A stretch of DNA of 20,568 bases from Aquificota bacterium (GTDB taxonomy: Bacteria > Aquificota > Aquificia > Aquificales > Hydrogenothermaceae): the NCBI GenBank assembly GCA_013153795.1, contig JAADDV010000083.1, positions 1 through 20,568 on the forward strand, written 5' to 3'. The notes below the pieces were generated by a model that had not been told where the DNA came from, made no database searches, and saw nothing but the letters and a program-made list of their open reading frames with translations. This document shows, piece after piece, positions 7,339 through 14,902 of the stretch. The stretch's first letter is position 1, and each line of letters starts with the position of its first letter. The position numbers were made by a program, and so were the translations under genes.

Positions 7339-7851
7339 ATGTCACAGTTAGACAAACAAATCCAGGCAATCAAAGAAATCTACAGAGAGATAGACAAATC
7401 AAAATCTAGAATCCAGCCAGTTATTATTGGAAAGTTTGCTTTGACTGTCTATACTCAAGGGATGTATCCAGCAAACATGATTTCATTTTTATTCCCTGAT
7501 ATAAAGCTTTTAACAAAAGTTCTAAAAAACCTTGGTTATCAACCAATGGGAGATTTCTGGACAAGAGGAGATATTGTTGTTGAAGTAAGTAAAAAGTTTG
7601 AACTTATTCCAACAGGCACATTTAACCAAATAGAAGTTGATGGCTCTATAATAAATGTTATATCCCTTGAGGACCTTCTTATAGACATGATGAGAGAGTG
7701 TCTTGCAGGAGATGAAACAGTTTGCCAGCTTATAGAAACCCTTATCCGCTCTTATAAGGAAGCAATAGACTTCCACTATATATTCCAAAACCTTAGAAAC
7801 AAAAAAGCTGTAGCAAAATTCAAAGAGTATAAAAAACTTACAACAAATTAG
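7339..7851 (+). CDS. Small protein resembling a nucleotidyltransferase-fold (DUF6036/AbiEii-like) but lacking the Asp motif
   Basis: A 170-residue protein (175 if the GTG-less upstream ATG at 7324 is used). I choose 7339 because GGAGAG at 7326-7331 lies seven bases before it, while 7324 has no ribosome site. The order of motifs is VIIGKFALTVYTQGMYP (28-44), FPDIKLLTKVLKNLGY, FWTRGDIVVEV and, at 107-118, NVISLEDLLIDM. This matches my memory of small nucleotidyltransferase-like proteins with GGhAhxxYxxGxxxxxDID and a later ISLEDLIIDR. Here the DID position reads NMISF, so catalytic Asp residues appear missing and the second Gly of GG is Lys. It may be a non-catalytic partner of the Uma2 protein. 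The 3' end overlaps bioC on the other strand by 4 bp. Confidence 0.65.
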   Translation: MSQLDKQIQAIKEIYREIDKSKSRIQPVIIGKFALTVYTQGMYPANMISFLFPDIKLLTKVLKNLGYQPMGDFWTRGDIVVEVSKKFELIPTGTFNQIEVDGSIINVISLEDLLIDMMRECLAGDETVCQLIETLIRSYKEAIDFHYIFQNLRNKKAVAKFKEYKKLTTN

Positions 7852-8552
7852 GGTTTATAGGCTTTTACAAAGAGGAGTCTGTATTTTAAAACAGCTTCTT
7901 TTTTATAAGATTTAAACTTTTGGACAATTTCTCTTTTTTCTTTTAAAGAGGTTTTTTTTATATTTACAGCAACCCCTGTTTTGTGAAGATGGGATAAAAG
8001 GGAGTATCCATCCTTAAAAGAAAGTACAAAATCCTCAAAAAAGAAATCCTCAATACCAAACCCTGCTTTTTTTAAACTTTTTAAAATCTCTGGAACACAT
8101 AAAAAATCAAATGTTTCTACTCCTAAAATCTCTTCAATAATATCAAGACTGCCATAAAAAGGAATATTAAAAACAAAAACTCCCTTTTCTTTTAAGACTC
8201 TGTATGTCTCTAAAAAAGATTTTTCAATATCTGTCCAGTGGAGGGAAAAATTTGAAACAGCAAAATCAAAAGATTTTTCCTTAAAGGGAAGTTTTTCTAT
8301 ATCGGCGATAACAGCTTTAGGATTTTTCTCTTTATAGAAGAGAATCATCTCTTTTGATATATCAATACCTATAACATTTTTATTTTCTAAAAAATCATAT
8401 AAAAACCCAGTTCCACACCCTAGGTCAATACCAGTTCCATCTATAAAACCAGCAAAATCCCCAAGAACTTCTGCTGCTTCTTTTTGTAAAACAGCTTCCT
8501 TATTGTAGCTTTCAGCAAATCTTGAAAAGCTCAGTCTTACTAAATTTTTCAA
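7848..8552 (-). CDS. bioC: Malonyl-ACP O-methyltransferase BioC
   Basis: A 234-residue SAM methyltransferase starting with SFSRFAESYNKEAVLQKEAA, the BioC N-terminal pattern (FxRxAxxYxxxAxLQ). IDLGCGTG at 42-49 is motif I, D64 binds ribose, ADIEKLPF lies at 83-90 and SNFSLHW at 100-106 matches the BioC SNLALQW. BioC methylates the free carboxyl of malonyl-ACP so fatty acid synthesis can build the pimeloyl chain of biotin. The gene lies 33 bp after bioH, which supports the call. The start is TTG at 8552, with AGG about eight bases upstream; there is no in-frame ATG or GTG near the expected N-terminus. It may be last in a four-gene minus-strand unit. Confidence 0.85.
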   Translation of the reverse strand: MKNLVRLSFSRFAESYNKEAVLQKEAAEVLGDFAGFIDGTGIDLGCGTGFLYDFLENKNVIGIDISKEMILFYKEKNPKAVIADIEKLPFKEKSFDFAVSNFSLHWTDIEKSFLETYRVLKEKGVFVFNIPFYGSLDIIEEILGVETFDFLCVPEILKSLKKAGFGIEDFFFEDFVLSFKDGYSLLSHLHKTGVAVNIKKTSLKEKREIVQKFKSYKKEAVLKYRLLFVKAYKP

Positions 8553-8585
8553 ATAAACAACCTTTTTGTTTTTTAGGAAGGATTA

Positions 8586-9251
8586 TTATAAAGAAATCTC
8601 TTTTGAAAAAATATCTGCGTGGGTTAAAAAAGGAGCATGATGAGAGTCTACTAGAAGAAGCTTACTTCCTTTTATATGCTGATTAGCGTAAATACTTCCA
8701 AAAGGAGATATAATCTTATCCTGTTTTCCATGGATTAATATTGTCTCTATATCTATATTTTCTATCTCTTTTGTTAAGTCAAGATTTATAAACTCATTTA
8801 AAAGTCTTATACTTCCTTCCTTTTCAGGAAGAGGAATATTTTTAAAAGTATCACCAGCAGCAGTTTTTCTAAATGTATAAATGGTGTCTTTAAAATCTAC
8901 TTTTAAAGCCATCATAAAAGCTTTTACTGCAACAGGATTATGACCTAGTTTTTTATCCTTAAACTTTGGGGAAAAACCAACAAGGACAATTTTTTTCAGA
9001 TTCTTTGGTTTTCTCAACGTCACTAAAACAGAAACAGAAGCCCCTAAAGACCAACCAATAAGACATACATCGCTATTTTGCTTTTCAATCAAGGAAAAAA
9101 TTTCTTTAGAAAATCTATCTAGTGTATTTTCTAGAGAATATTCCTTGTTTTCTCCATGAAAAGGTAAATCTAAAAGCGTATCCTCTTTTTTATAAAATCT
9201 CTTCCATATTTGAGAGGAAAAAGACCATCCATGAATAAAAAATCTTTTCAT
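8586..9251 (-). CDS. bioH: Pimeloyl-ACP methyl ester carboxylesterase BioH-like alpha/beta hydrolase
   Basis: A 221-residue alpha/beta hydrolase with oxyanion-side HGW at 7-9, nucleophile S68 in GWSLG, acid D178 in IHGKQDKI and base His205 in SHHAPFLTH. The HAPFxxH form of the last motif is typical of BioH. BioH removes the methyl group put on by BioC, ending chain elongation; bioC is the next gene, so the pair forms a complete pimeloyl module. It is slightly shorter than E. coli BioH (256 aa), mostly through a reduced cap between residues about 95 and 160. BioG/BioV-type esterases are the alternative, but the motifs favour BioH. It starts at ATG, 12 bp after the hslV stop. Confidence 0.82.
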   Translation of the reverse strand: MKRFFIHGWSFSSQIWKRFYKKEDTLLDLPFHGENKEYSLENTLDRFSKEIFSLIEKQNSDVCLIGWSLGASVSVLVTLRKPKNLKKIVLVGFSPKFKDKKLGHNPVAVKAFMMALKVDFKDTIYTFRKTAAGDTFKNIPLPEKEGSIRLLNEFINLDLTKEIENIDIETILIHGKQDKIISPFGSIYANQHIKGSKLLLVDSHHAPFLTHADIFSKEISL

Positions 9252-9263
9252 ATACCATAAAGT

Positions 9264-9806
9264 TCATTCATCTTTTATTTTTTCTATCGAAATGTTTTGA
9301 TTTGTATAAATACATATCTCACCAGCTATTTTCATAGCTTCTTTTACAATTTTTTCTGCAGATAAATCAGAATTTCTATATAACGCTAAAGCTGCTGCTC
9401 GAGCATAATCTCCACCAGAACCAATAGCTAAAATTGGTTCATCTGGTTCTATAACATCTCCATTTCCTGATATAAGGAACATTTTTTCTTTATCAGCTGC
9501 AACTAAAACAGCCTCAAGTCGTCTTAAGAATTTATCTGTTCTCCATTCTTTTGCTAATTCAACAGCTGCTTTTAAAAGATTTCCTCTAAATTTATTTAAT
9601 TTCTCTTCAAGTCTTTCCATTAATGCAAGTCCATCGGCAGCACTTCCAGCAAAACCTACTAAAATCTTTCCATCTAGTAAAGTTCTTATTTTTTTTGCAT
9701 TTGATTTTATTACACTATTTCCAAGGGTTACTTGTCCATCACCAGCTATAACAGTTTCATTATCCTTTCTAACAACAAGAATTGTAGTGCTTCTAGTTTT
9801 CTTCAT
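9264..9806 (-). CDS. hslV: ATP-dependent protease subunit HslV (ClpQ)
   Basis: A 180-residue proteasome-beta-like peptidase. The sequence TTILVV, with T7 as predicted N-terminal nucleophile after removal of MKKTRS, is followed by AGDGQVTLGN, KKIRTL, GFAGSAADGLALMERLE, AIGSGGDYARAAALAL and the C-terminal YTNQNISIEKI, all diagnostic of HslV. It forms a dodecamer that degrades unfolded proteins with the HslU ATPase in the cytoplasm. hslU is not next to it here, although the two are adjacent in many bacteria. Its start overlaps the end of the NlpC/P60 gene by 14 bp, indicating coupled translation. Confidence 0.96.
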   Translation of the reverse strand: MKKTRSTTILVVRKDNETVIAGDGQVTLGNSVIKSNAKKIRTLLDGKILVGFAGSAADGLALMERLEEKLNKFRGNLLKAAVELAKEWRTDKFLRRLEAVLVAADKEKMFLISGNGDVIEPDEPILAIGSGGDYARAAALALYRNSDLSAEKIVKEAMKIAGEICIYTNQNISIEKIKDE

Positions 9807-10398
9807 AAAGCTCTTCTGCCTGTCTTACTTCTTTTATAACTTTAGGGTCATAAAGGAATATTCTTTTTGCAAAAAGAAAATGTCTAAGATAATAATCTTT
9901 ATCTATATCTGAAATAATAACCCTTTTACTTGCAGAGGAAGCATGAATCATTTTTCCGTTTCCTATATATATGCCAACATGAGATGGATATTTTGCATAT
10001 GTTTGGAAAAATAATAAATCTCCTGGCTTTAAATCTTCTCTATTTACTGTTATTCCAAGTTCAGCCTGAGCTCTTGCTGTTCTAGGTATTTTAATACCTG
10101 CTAATGCATACACTCTTTGAACAAAAGCAGAGCAATCTATCCCTCTTATTGAGCTTCCACCAAATCTATATCTTATACCAAGGAAACCTATAGCTAAGTC
10201 TATAATTTCTTTTTGAAATTCAGGAGCCGGAATTCCATCATCAATCATTACAGCTTTGTATCTTTGCTTTGCATACTCATTTTCTAAAGATTTCAGGTAA
10301 TCATCATTTTTAAAACTTTTTGTTCCAGCTATAGATGTAGAAACTACTGAAAGAAAAGTTGAGATTAATAAAATCCGTTTAAAATTAATAACCCTCAT
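9793..10398 (-). CDS. Secreted NlpC/P60-family cell-wall peptidase
   Basis: A 201-residue protein with an N-terminal signal peptide (basic start, hydrophobic 9-23, likely cut after SIA at about residue 24), a short linker and a C-terminal NlpC/P60 domain from about residue 62. The catalytic triad is visible: C89 in GIDCSAFV, H140 in SHVGIYIG and H152 in MIHAS. GDLLFF at 126-131 is the usual strand before the first His. The family cuts the gamma-D-Glu to diaminopimelate (or similar) bond in peptidoglycan, here presumably in the periplasm. It lacks LysM or SH3 anchors. It is first in the unit with hslV, bioH and bioC and has GGAG/AGGAAG ribosome signals before its ATG. Confidence 0.9.
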   Translation of the reverse strand: MRVINFKRILLISTFLSVVSTSIAGTKSFKNDDYLKSLENEYAKQRYKAVMIDDGIPAPEFQKEIIDLAIGFLGIRYRFGGSSIRGIDCSAFVQRVYALAGIKIPRTARAQAELGITVNREDLKPGDLLFFQTYAKYPSHVGIYIGNGKMIHASSASKRVIISDIDKDYYLRHFLFAKRIFLYDPKVIKEVRQAEELYEEN

Positions 10399-10723
10399 CT
10401 TCCTTCTCCATACACCTCGCCCTTCCTAAGATAAGGAATATTATAGCATTTCGGGCAGGTTTTTTTTATCTTTAATATAAGTAAAATCAAAAATACTGCC
10501 ATTAATATAAGTAATTGATTTTTATTAATTTGTCTATAAAATTCAAGATTATTATAAATGGCTATATGTAAATAACTTTTACAAATAACTGTAAATAACT
10601 TTTATAACAAATTTTTATAAAAATTTAATTAAGCTTACAGTTTGTAAATTTATTTTATAATTGTTAAAACATAGATATATCCTTAATTTAGGACTCTAAA
10701 AGCATTTAAGAAAACTAGAAACT
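10399..10723. promoter_or_regulatory. Divergent regulatory region between nlpC/P60-hslV-bioHC and hemD, with direct repeats
   Basis: This 325-bp AT-rich gap has no credible gene. It contains two different direct repeats: TTAATATAAGTAA at 10472-10484 and 10502-10514 (13 bp, 30-bp period), and TGTAAATAACTTTTA at 10567-10581 and 10590-10604 (15 bp, 23-bp period). The first copy of the latter extends to a palindrome TGTAAA-N5-TTTACA (10567-10583), so a dimeric regulator could bind. hemD has no strong Shine-Dalgarno. Confidence 0.55.
10440..10448 (-). promoter_or_regulatory. Extended -10 promoter for the NlpC/P60-hslV-bioH-bioC unit
   Basis: On the minus strand these bases read TGCTATAAT, a TGn extended -10 with consensus TATAAT. 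No good -35 is seen upstream. Transcription would begin about 40 bases ahead of the ATG at 10398. Confidence 0.6.
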
Positions 10724-11455
10724 ATGAAAAAAATATTAATAACAAGAGAAAAAGAAGAAGCTTTAAAATTTGCCCAAAAGCTGAGAAATACTGAACTAGA
10801 GGTAATAATATTTCCAGTTATTAAAACAAAACCTATATATTTTGATTCTAAAATTATAAGCAAATATGACGTTTTTATATTTCCAAGTAAAAACGCAGTT
10901 AGGTATTTTTTTGAAAATGTATCTGCTGAGGATTTAAAAAAGAAAATTATTATAGCTGTTGGAGAAAAAACAAAAAAAGCATTAGAAAAAAAAGGTTTTA
11001 AAAATATCCTTTTACCTGAAAAGTTTTCATCAGAAGGAGTTTTAAGCCTTATACTAAAAGATATAGATTTCTTTAAAAACAAAAAAATTTTAATACCACG
11101 AGCTAAGAAAGGAATAGATATACTGCCACAAAAGTTAAAAAACGAAGTAAAAGAGATTTTTGTCTTACCAGTTTATGAAACAGTATTGAATATCCCAGAA
11201 AATAAAGAAAATGTAAAAAAGCTTTTTGAAGAGAAAAAAATAGACTTTTCAGTTTTTACAAGTCCTTCTACTATAGAAAACTTTTTGAAAATCTTTCCAG
11301 AAGAAGGAAGAGAGTATCTTAAATCAACATGTATAACAGTTATTGGAACAACTACTAAAAAAGCTGTAGAAGAGAAGGGATTAGACGTATGCCTAATCCC
11401 AGAAAAATTTACAATTGATGAAGTAATAAAAAAAATCAAAGAACAACTTTCATAG
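10724..11455 (+). CDS. hemD: Uroporphyrinogen-III synthase HemD
   Basis: A 243-residue protein with the two-lobed HemD pattern. ILITREKEEALKFAQKL opens the first lobe, FPVIKTKP ends strand 2 and VFIFPSKNAVRYFFE carries the conserved S/T-K-NAV. ILIPRAKKG begins the crossover, DFSVFTSPSTIENFL is the second-lobe TSxxxxxxF motif, and VIGTTTKKAVEEKGL matches the closing IGxxTxxxxxxxG. HemD closes hydroxymethylbilane into uroporphyrinogen III, the branch point to haem, sirohaem and cobalamin. Sequence conservation is naturally low in this family. The ribosome site before the ATG is weak. The last 20 bp overlap purT on the other strand. hemE is also in the window but not adjacent. Confidence 0.88.
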   Translation: MKKILITREKEEALKFAQKLRNTELEVIIFPVIKTKPIYFDSKIISKYDVFIFPSKNAVRYFFENVSAEDLKKKIIIAVGEKTKKALEKKGFKNILLPEKFSSEGVLSLILKDIDFFKNKKILIPRAKKGIDILPQKLKNEVKEIFVLPVYETVLNIPENKENVKKLFEEKKIDFSVFTSPSTIENFLKIFPEEGREYLKSTCITVIGTTTKKAVEEKGLDVCLIPEKFTIDEVIKKIKEQLS

Positions 11456-12617
11456 CCTGTGCTGCAGTTTTAGCCTTCTCTCTGGCTTCTTCAACTGTTT
11501 CACCTGAAGCTAAAGCAACACCCATTCTTCTTTTAGGTCTAGTAGTTGGTTTTCCAAATATTCTTATTTTTGTATCAGGAATAGATAATGCTTTTTCTAA
11601 ACCTTCATACTTAGGGGCAACACCCCAATCTGAAGCATGGAAACAGTACGAAGCACCTGCAGGAACAAGCATTTTTATATCAATAGGAAGTCCAAGTATT
11701 GCCCTCAAATGTATTTCAAACTCAGACATATTTTGTGTAATCATAGTAACCATCCCTGTATCATGAGGTCTAGGGGAAATTTCATTAAACCAGACTTCAT
11801 CTCCTTTAACAAAAAGTTCACACCCAAAAATACCATAGCCACCTAGAGCATCTGTTATTTTTTTAGCTATTTCTTTAGCCTTTTTAAGAGCTACAGAAGA
11901 CATAGGTTGAGGCTGCCAGCTTTCCCAGTAATCTCCTTCAACCTGAATATGACCTATTGGTTCACAGAAAAGGGTGCCTTGATTTTTCGTTCTTACTGTC
12001 AGGAGTGTTATCTCAAAATCAAAATCTATAAACTCTTCTATAATAACTTCACTACCTTTTCCTCTTGCGTTTTCTTGAGCATAATACCAGGCTTTTTCTA
12101 TATCCTCTTCTTTCCTGACGATACTTTGCCCTTTTCCTGAAGAACTCATTACAGGCTTAACAACAGCAGGAAGCCCAATCTCCTTTATAGCTTTTTTGTA
12201 TGTATCTATATCTGAAGCAAATCTATAAGCAGAGGTTTTTAAACCAACCTCTTCAGCAGCAAGTCTTCTAATACCAATTCTATTCATTGTATAGTTAGTT
12301 GCCTTTGCAGAAGGAACAACATTAAATCCCTCTCTTTCAAGCTCTAAAAGCATTACTGTATCTATAGCTTCTATTTCAGGAACAATAAAATCCGGTTTTT
12401 CTCTATACACAATATTTTTTATCTGCTCACCATTCTTCATATCAATAACATAAGACCTTTGGGCAACTTGTTGAGCAGGAGCAAACTCATAACTATCTAC
12501 AGCAATAACTTCAATTCCAAGTCTCAAAGCTTCTATAGCAAATTCCTTCCCAAGCTCACCACTTCCTAAAAGAAGAATTTTTGTTGCATTATGAGATAAA
12601 GGAGTACCTATTTGCAT
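11436..12617 (-). CDS. purT: Formate-dependent phosphoribosylglycinamide formyltransferase PurT
   Basis: A 393-residue ATP-grasp enzyme, almost the same length as E. coli PurT. The N-domain has LLLGSGELGKE and AVDSYEFAPAQQVAQRSYVIDM, and EIEAIDT contacts GAR. The ATP-grasp part shows VKPVMSSSGKGQS, then FEITLLTVR and GCELFVKGDEVWFNEISPRPHDTG with the Mg ligands. It uses formate and ATP to formylate glycinamide ribonucleotide in purine synthesis, replacing folate-dependent PurN. This suits an autotroph with available formate. The start ATG has AGAGG upstream. The region before it holds a perfect FNR-type palindrome about 90-100 bp from the start. The 3' end overlaps hemD by 20 bp with no terminator between. 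Confidence 0.97.
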   Translation of the reverse strand: MQIGTPLSHNATKILLLGSGELGKEFAIEALRLGIEVIAVDSYEFAPAQQVAQRSYVIDMKNGEQIKNIVYREKPDFIVPEIEAIDTVMLLELEREGFNVVPSAKATNYTMNRIGIRRLAAEEVGLKTSAYRFASDIDTYKKAIKEIGLPAVVKPVMSSSGKGQSIVRKEEDIEKAWYYAQENARGKGSEVIIEEFIDFDFEITLLTVRTKNQGTLFCEPIGHIQVEGDYWESWQPQPMSSVALKKAKEIAKKITDALGGYGIFGCELFVKGDEVWFNEISPRPHDTGMVTMITQNMSEFEIHLRAILGLPIDIKMLVPAGASYCFHASDWGVAPKYEGLEKALSIPDTKIRIFGKPTTRPKRRMGVALASGETVEEAREKAKTAAQAMKVVL

Positions 12618-12705
12618 ACTTACCTCTTTTGTTATTAATTTTTACAACTTAAATATTTTATTCTAAAATAAATTTGTTATTCATTTAAAACTATAAATTT
12701 TTTGT

Positions 12706-12719
12706 TTGATTTAAATCAA
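12706..12719. promoter_or_regulatory. CRP/FNR-family binding site (perfect FNR-type palindrome)
   Basis: The 14-mer TTGATTTAAATCAA is exactly the FNR consensus TTGAT-N4-ATCAA. It lies about 90-100 bp before the purT start and about 290 bp before the secreted-protein gene, so purT is the likelier target. A suitably placed -10 for class II activation is not convincing. The site is seen; binding is inferred. Confidence 0.5.
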
Positions 12720-12898
12720 TAAAGCTTTAAAATATTTACCATAAGTGTTTGATTTTTATCTATTTTTGCTTGTTATTAAGAATAATAAAGTTTAAGAAGA
12801 TTTCTTATGAATAGGTAGTACATATTAATAAATTGATGAAAGTTTTATTAATTTATTAAATAAATGAAGAAAAAGTTTAAAATAGGTTTATTTTATGC

Positions 12899-12927
12899 TT
12901 GTCAAGAGAAACAACTTTTATTATTAT
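12899..12927 (+). promoter_or_regulatory. Sigma70-type promoter for the secreted-protein gene
   Basis: TTGTCA (12899-12904) as -35 and TATTAT (12922-12927) as -10 are separated by 17 bp; each matches five of six consensus bases. Transcription would start near 12934, giving a leader of about 67 nt that ends in a strong AAGGGGGG ribosome site. Confidence 0.65.
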
Positions 12928-13000
12928 TTATATTAATAAAAGAGACGAATATATTATTGAGGTTTAGTGCGTTTTTATTTTTTAGTCTAAGGGGGGTATT

Positions 13001-14899
13001 GTGAAAAAGTTTGTTTTTTCATTTTTGGGCATTCTTATAGGGTTTTCTGCGTTTGCAAGCCAGTTGTATATTAAGACTAATACTCCAGAAAATAAAATTA
13101 ATATAGCTTTAGAAGCAAAAGAGTATCTAGCAGATAAACCTTATAATCTAGATTTTGCTGTAAAATCCCCCCTTGGAAATAATATCGGAGCAAGGATTAT
13201 ATATAAACCAGAAACTTCTCTTTTTACTACAGGGTTGTTTTTTATTTTTTATATAAAAAATGCTTACTTTTCAGATAATCTTGCTAAATGTTGGCTTGTT
13301 TTTTATGAACATAAAGGAGTTGATAACGACAACGATGGAGAAGGAGATACAAGTTACGATTTAAACAATGACTTAGATACGAATGATAGTTACCTTATTG
13401 CAGAAAGTTTAAAAATAAGAAAAAGTGAAATTCTATTTAGAGTAACAGATTACAAAGGAATAAGATATAAAAGTTTACATCCAAATAGTCTGTTATATTT
13501 AGCATGTGCTGAAATTAATGAATCCTTCGTAGGAGAACAGCAAAGAGATTTTTCAGACCCTCCAGCTCAACATGAAGATAAATATAATCTTGTTTTAAAT
13601 TTAAAGTCCTCTTCTCCTATTATTCTTAGAAATAATGGACAAAACTGTGTTTGTATAGAAGTTATTGAAGCTTTTACATGTTGTCCTATGAAACACGTAG
13701 ATGATTTAGCAACTAAAAAAGAATGTGTTATAGAGTTTAAAAATCAATTTTCTATAGATATGAATCCAAGTGTTTCATTTATAAATTCTTATCCACAAAC
13801 ACAAAATACAAGTTGTAAAACTTCTGAAAATGGTTTAATAAAATGTGTAGAATCTAATTCTTCAGTTTTAAAAGGTTTTGTAGATGAACCTAGTGGAAGC
13901 ATTCTTATCAGTGATAGTTGCACAGACCCATTTTCATCATCAGGGACTATTGTTATAAGAAATAATCCAGATAATGATATACAAGACTGTATTCATCTTA
14001 AAGCTGATGGATGGAGAGGAAAATTAGAAGTCAAACTATATGATGTTAACAATATATATACTTGTGATAACTCAGATACAGGTTATAAAGCACTAGATTT
14101 TAAAGATAGAATGTTTATAGATAATAATGGAAATCCAAACAGTAATGCTCCTGGAGACCCAATTAATAAAAGAGGAAAAAATGATATTCCCCTTAAACCA
14201 GGTAAAGAATGTAGAAGTTTAGTAAATGTTTATGAAGAAGGTTCTCCATCTTCAAATACAATAATAGTTCCTCAAGCCTCTACTTGGGAAGATGATGTTT
14301 ATGTAGGTGTAAATGGTAAGGAATATTTAAAAATGGTAAGATGGGGTCTTTCTTTAAACTTTGAGATTTATGATGATAAAGGAAATTTAGCTTATAGCTA
14401 TTCTTTAAAAGAAAGCGATAAAGCAGTTTTAGATAAAATTAATGATTGTTGTTATGATAATGATTTTGGAGGATATTTCCTTTTATGGAAACCAAATGGA
14501 GATGAAGCATATATACCTTATATGTTAAATCTAAATCAGTTTAGAGTTATTGTATCTAATAACTCTTGCTGGGATGCTGAAATTTACGCCAGAGTCTGGG
14601 ATTCTAAAGGTCATGTAGTAGATAATGTTTATATAGGCACAGTAGGAGCAAATTCATCAAAACTTCTCTTTGGAGATGAAATCTTTAAAAAAGCACAGGC
14701 TGAAAATCCAGAGTTAGGGCAAGGAGCTTCTCCATTATATTCAGTGATTTTAACTGTAGGAGCCCCTAAAAGAGATGTGGAGTTTGCAGCATATGATAAT
14801 AGGGCTGGTAAAACTAAAATGGTTCCTGTTTATGATTTAAATGCCCATGATTTTACATACAGAAATGTAGAGTTCAACACAGACGCTTTTAAGAAATAA
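13001..14899 (+). CDS. Secreted cysteine-rich protein of unknown function
   Basis: I do not recognise this 632-residue protein. Residues 1-20 are a clear signal peptide (basic start, hydrophobic core, FAS-Q cut). The mature part has 16 Cys: 97, 169, 216, 218, 227, 228, 242, 272, 282, 307, 330, 355, 404, 483, 484 and 523, an even number that suggests disulfides. There is no CxxCH haem motif. D108-x-D110-x-D112-G followed by D116 looks like a DxDxDG calcium loop, and an Asn/Asp-rich run follows. From about 511 the chain looks like a beta-sandwich (FRVIVSNNSCWDAEIYARVWDS, then VYIGTVGANSSKLLFGDEI and YSVILTVGAPKRDVEFAAYDN). There is no C-terminal anchor. It starts at GTG behind AAGGGGGG, has its own promoter and is alone on its strand. 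Confidence 0.85.
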   Translation: MKKFVFSFLGILIGFSAFASQLYIKTNTPENKINIALEAKEYLADKPYNLDFAVKSPLGNNIGARIIYKPETSLFTTGLFFIFYIKNAYFSDNLAKCWLVFYEHKGVDNDNDGEGDTSYDLNNDLDTNDSYLIAESLKIRKSEILFRVTDYKGIRYKSLHPNSLLYLACAEINESFVGEQQRDFSDPPAQHEDKYNLVLNLKSSSPIILRNNGQNCVCIEVIEAFTCCPMKHVDDLATKKECVIEFKNQFSIDMNPSVSFINSYPQTQNTSCKTSENGLIKCVESNSSVLKGFVDEPSGSILISDSCTDPFSSSGTIVIRNNPDNDIQDCIHLKADGWRGKLEVKLYDVNNIYTCDNSDTGYKALDFKDRMFIDNNGNPNSNAPGDPINKRGKNDIPLKPGKECRSLVNVYEEGSPSSNTIIVPQASTWEDDVYVGVNGKEYLKMVRWGLSLNFEIYDDKGNLAYSYSLKESDKAVLDKINDCCYDNDFGGYFLLWKPNGDEAYIPYMLNLNQFRVIVSNNSCWDAEIYARVWDSKGHVVDNVYIGTVGANSSKLLFGDEIFKKAQAENPELGQGASPLYSVILTVGAPKRDVEFAAYDNRAGKTKMVPVYDLNAHDFTYRNVEFNTDAFKK

Positions 14900-14902
14900 A
14901 TT

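Larger units (their letters stand above)
12618..13000. other. Long AT-rich spacer between purT and the secreted-protein gene
   Basis: This 383-bp stretch has no open frame I would call. It holds the FNR-type palindrome and a sigma70 promoter (listed separately), plus two inverted repeats: TAAGAA-GAT-TTCTTA (12793-12807) and TTAATAAATT (12825-12834) with AATTTATTAA (12850-12859). The last is made only of A and T and may be chance in such AT-rich DNA. Confidence 0.5.

Noticed and set aside
10421..10470. Plus-strand terminator-like CCC...GGG pairing followed by eight T residues
   Set aside because: No plus-strand gene ends nearby, the stem is broken by a long loop, and the same bases form the minus-strand promoter.
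10567..10604. Possible CRISPR-like repeat-spacer pattern from TGTAAATAACTTTTA copies
   Set aside because: Only two copies, repeat of 15 bp and a spacer of 8 bp; no third unit and no cas gene in the window.
10696..11082. A 128-codon open frame on the minus strand opposite hemD
   Set aside because: It lies wholly antisense to the well-supported hemD frame, is mostly Phe/Ser/Ile/Leu as expected from reading Lys/Glu codons backwards, and has no ribosome site.
12825..12859. Inverted repeat TTAATAAATT / AATTTATTAA as a terminator or operator
   Set aside because: Stem is A/T only, loop is 15 nt and the surrounding DNA is so AT-rich that such matches are expected by chance.
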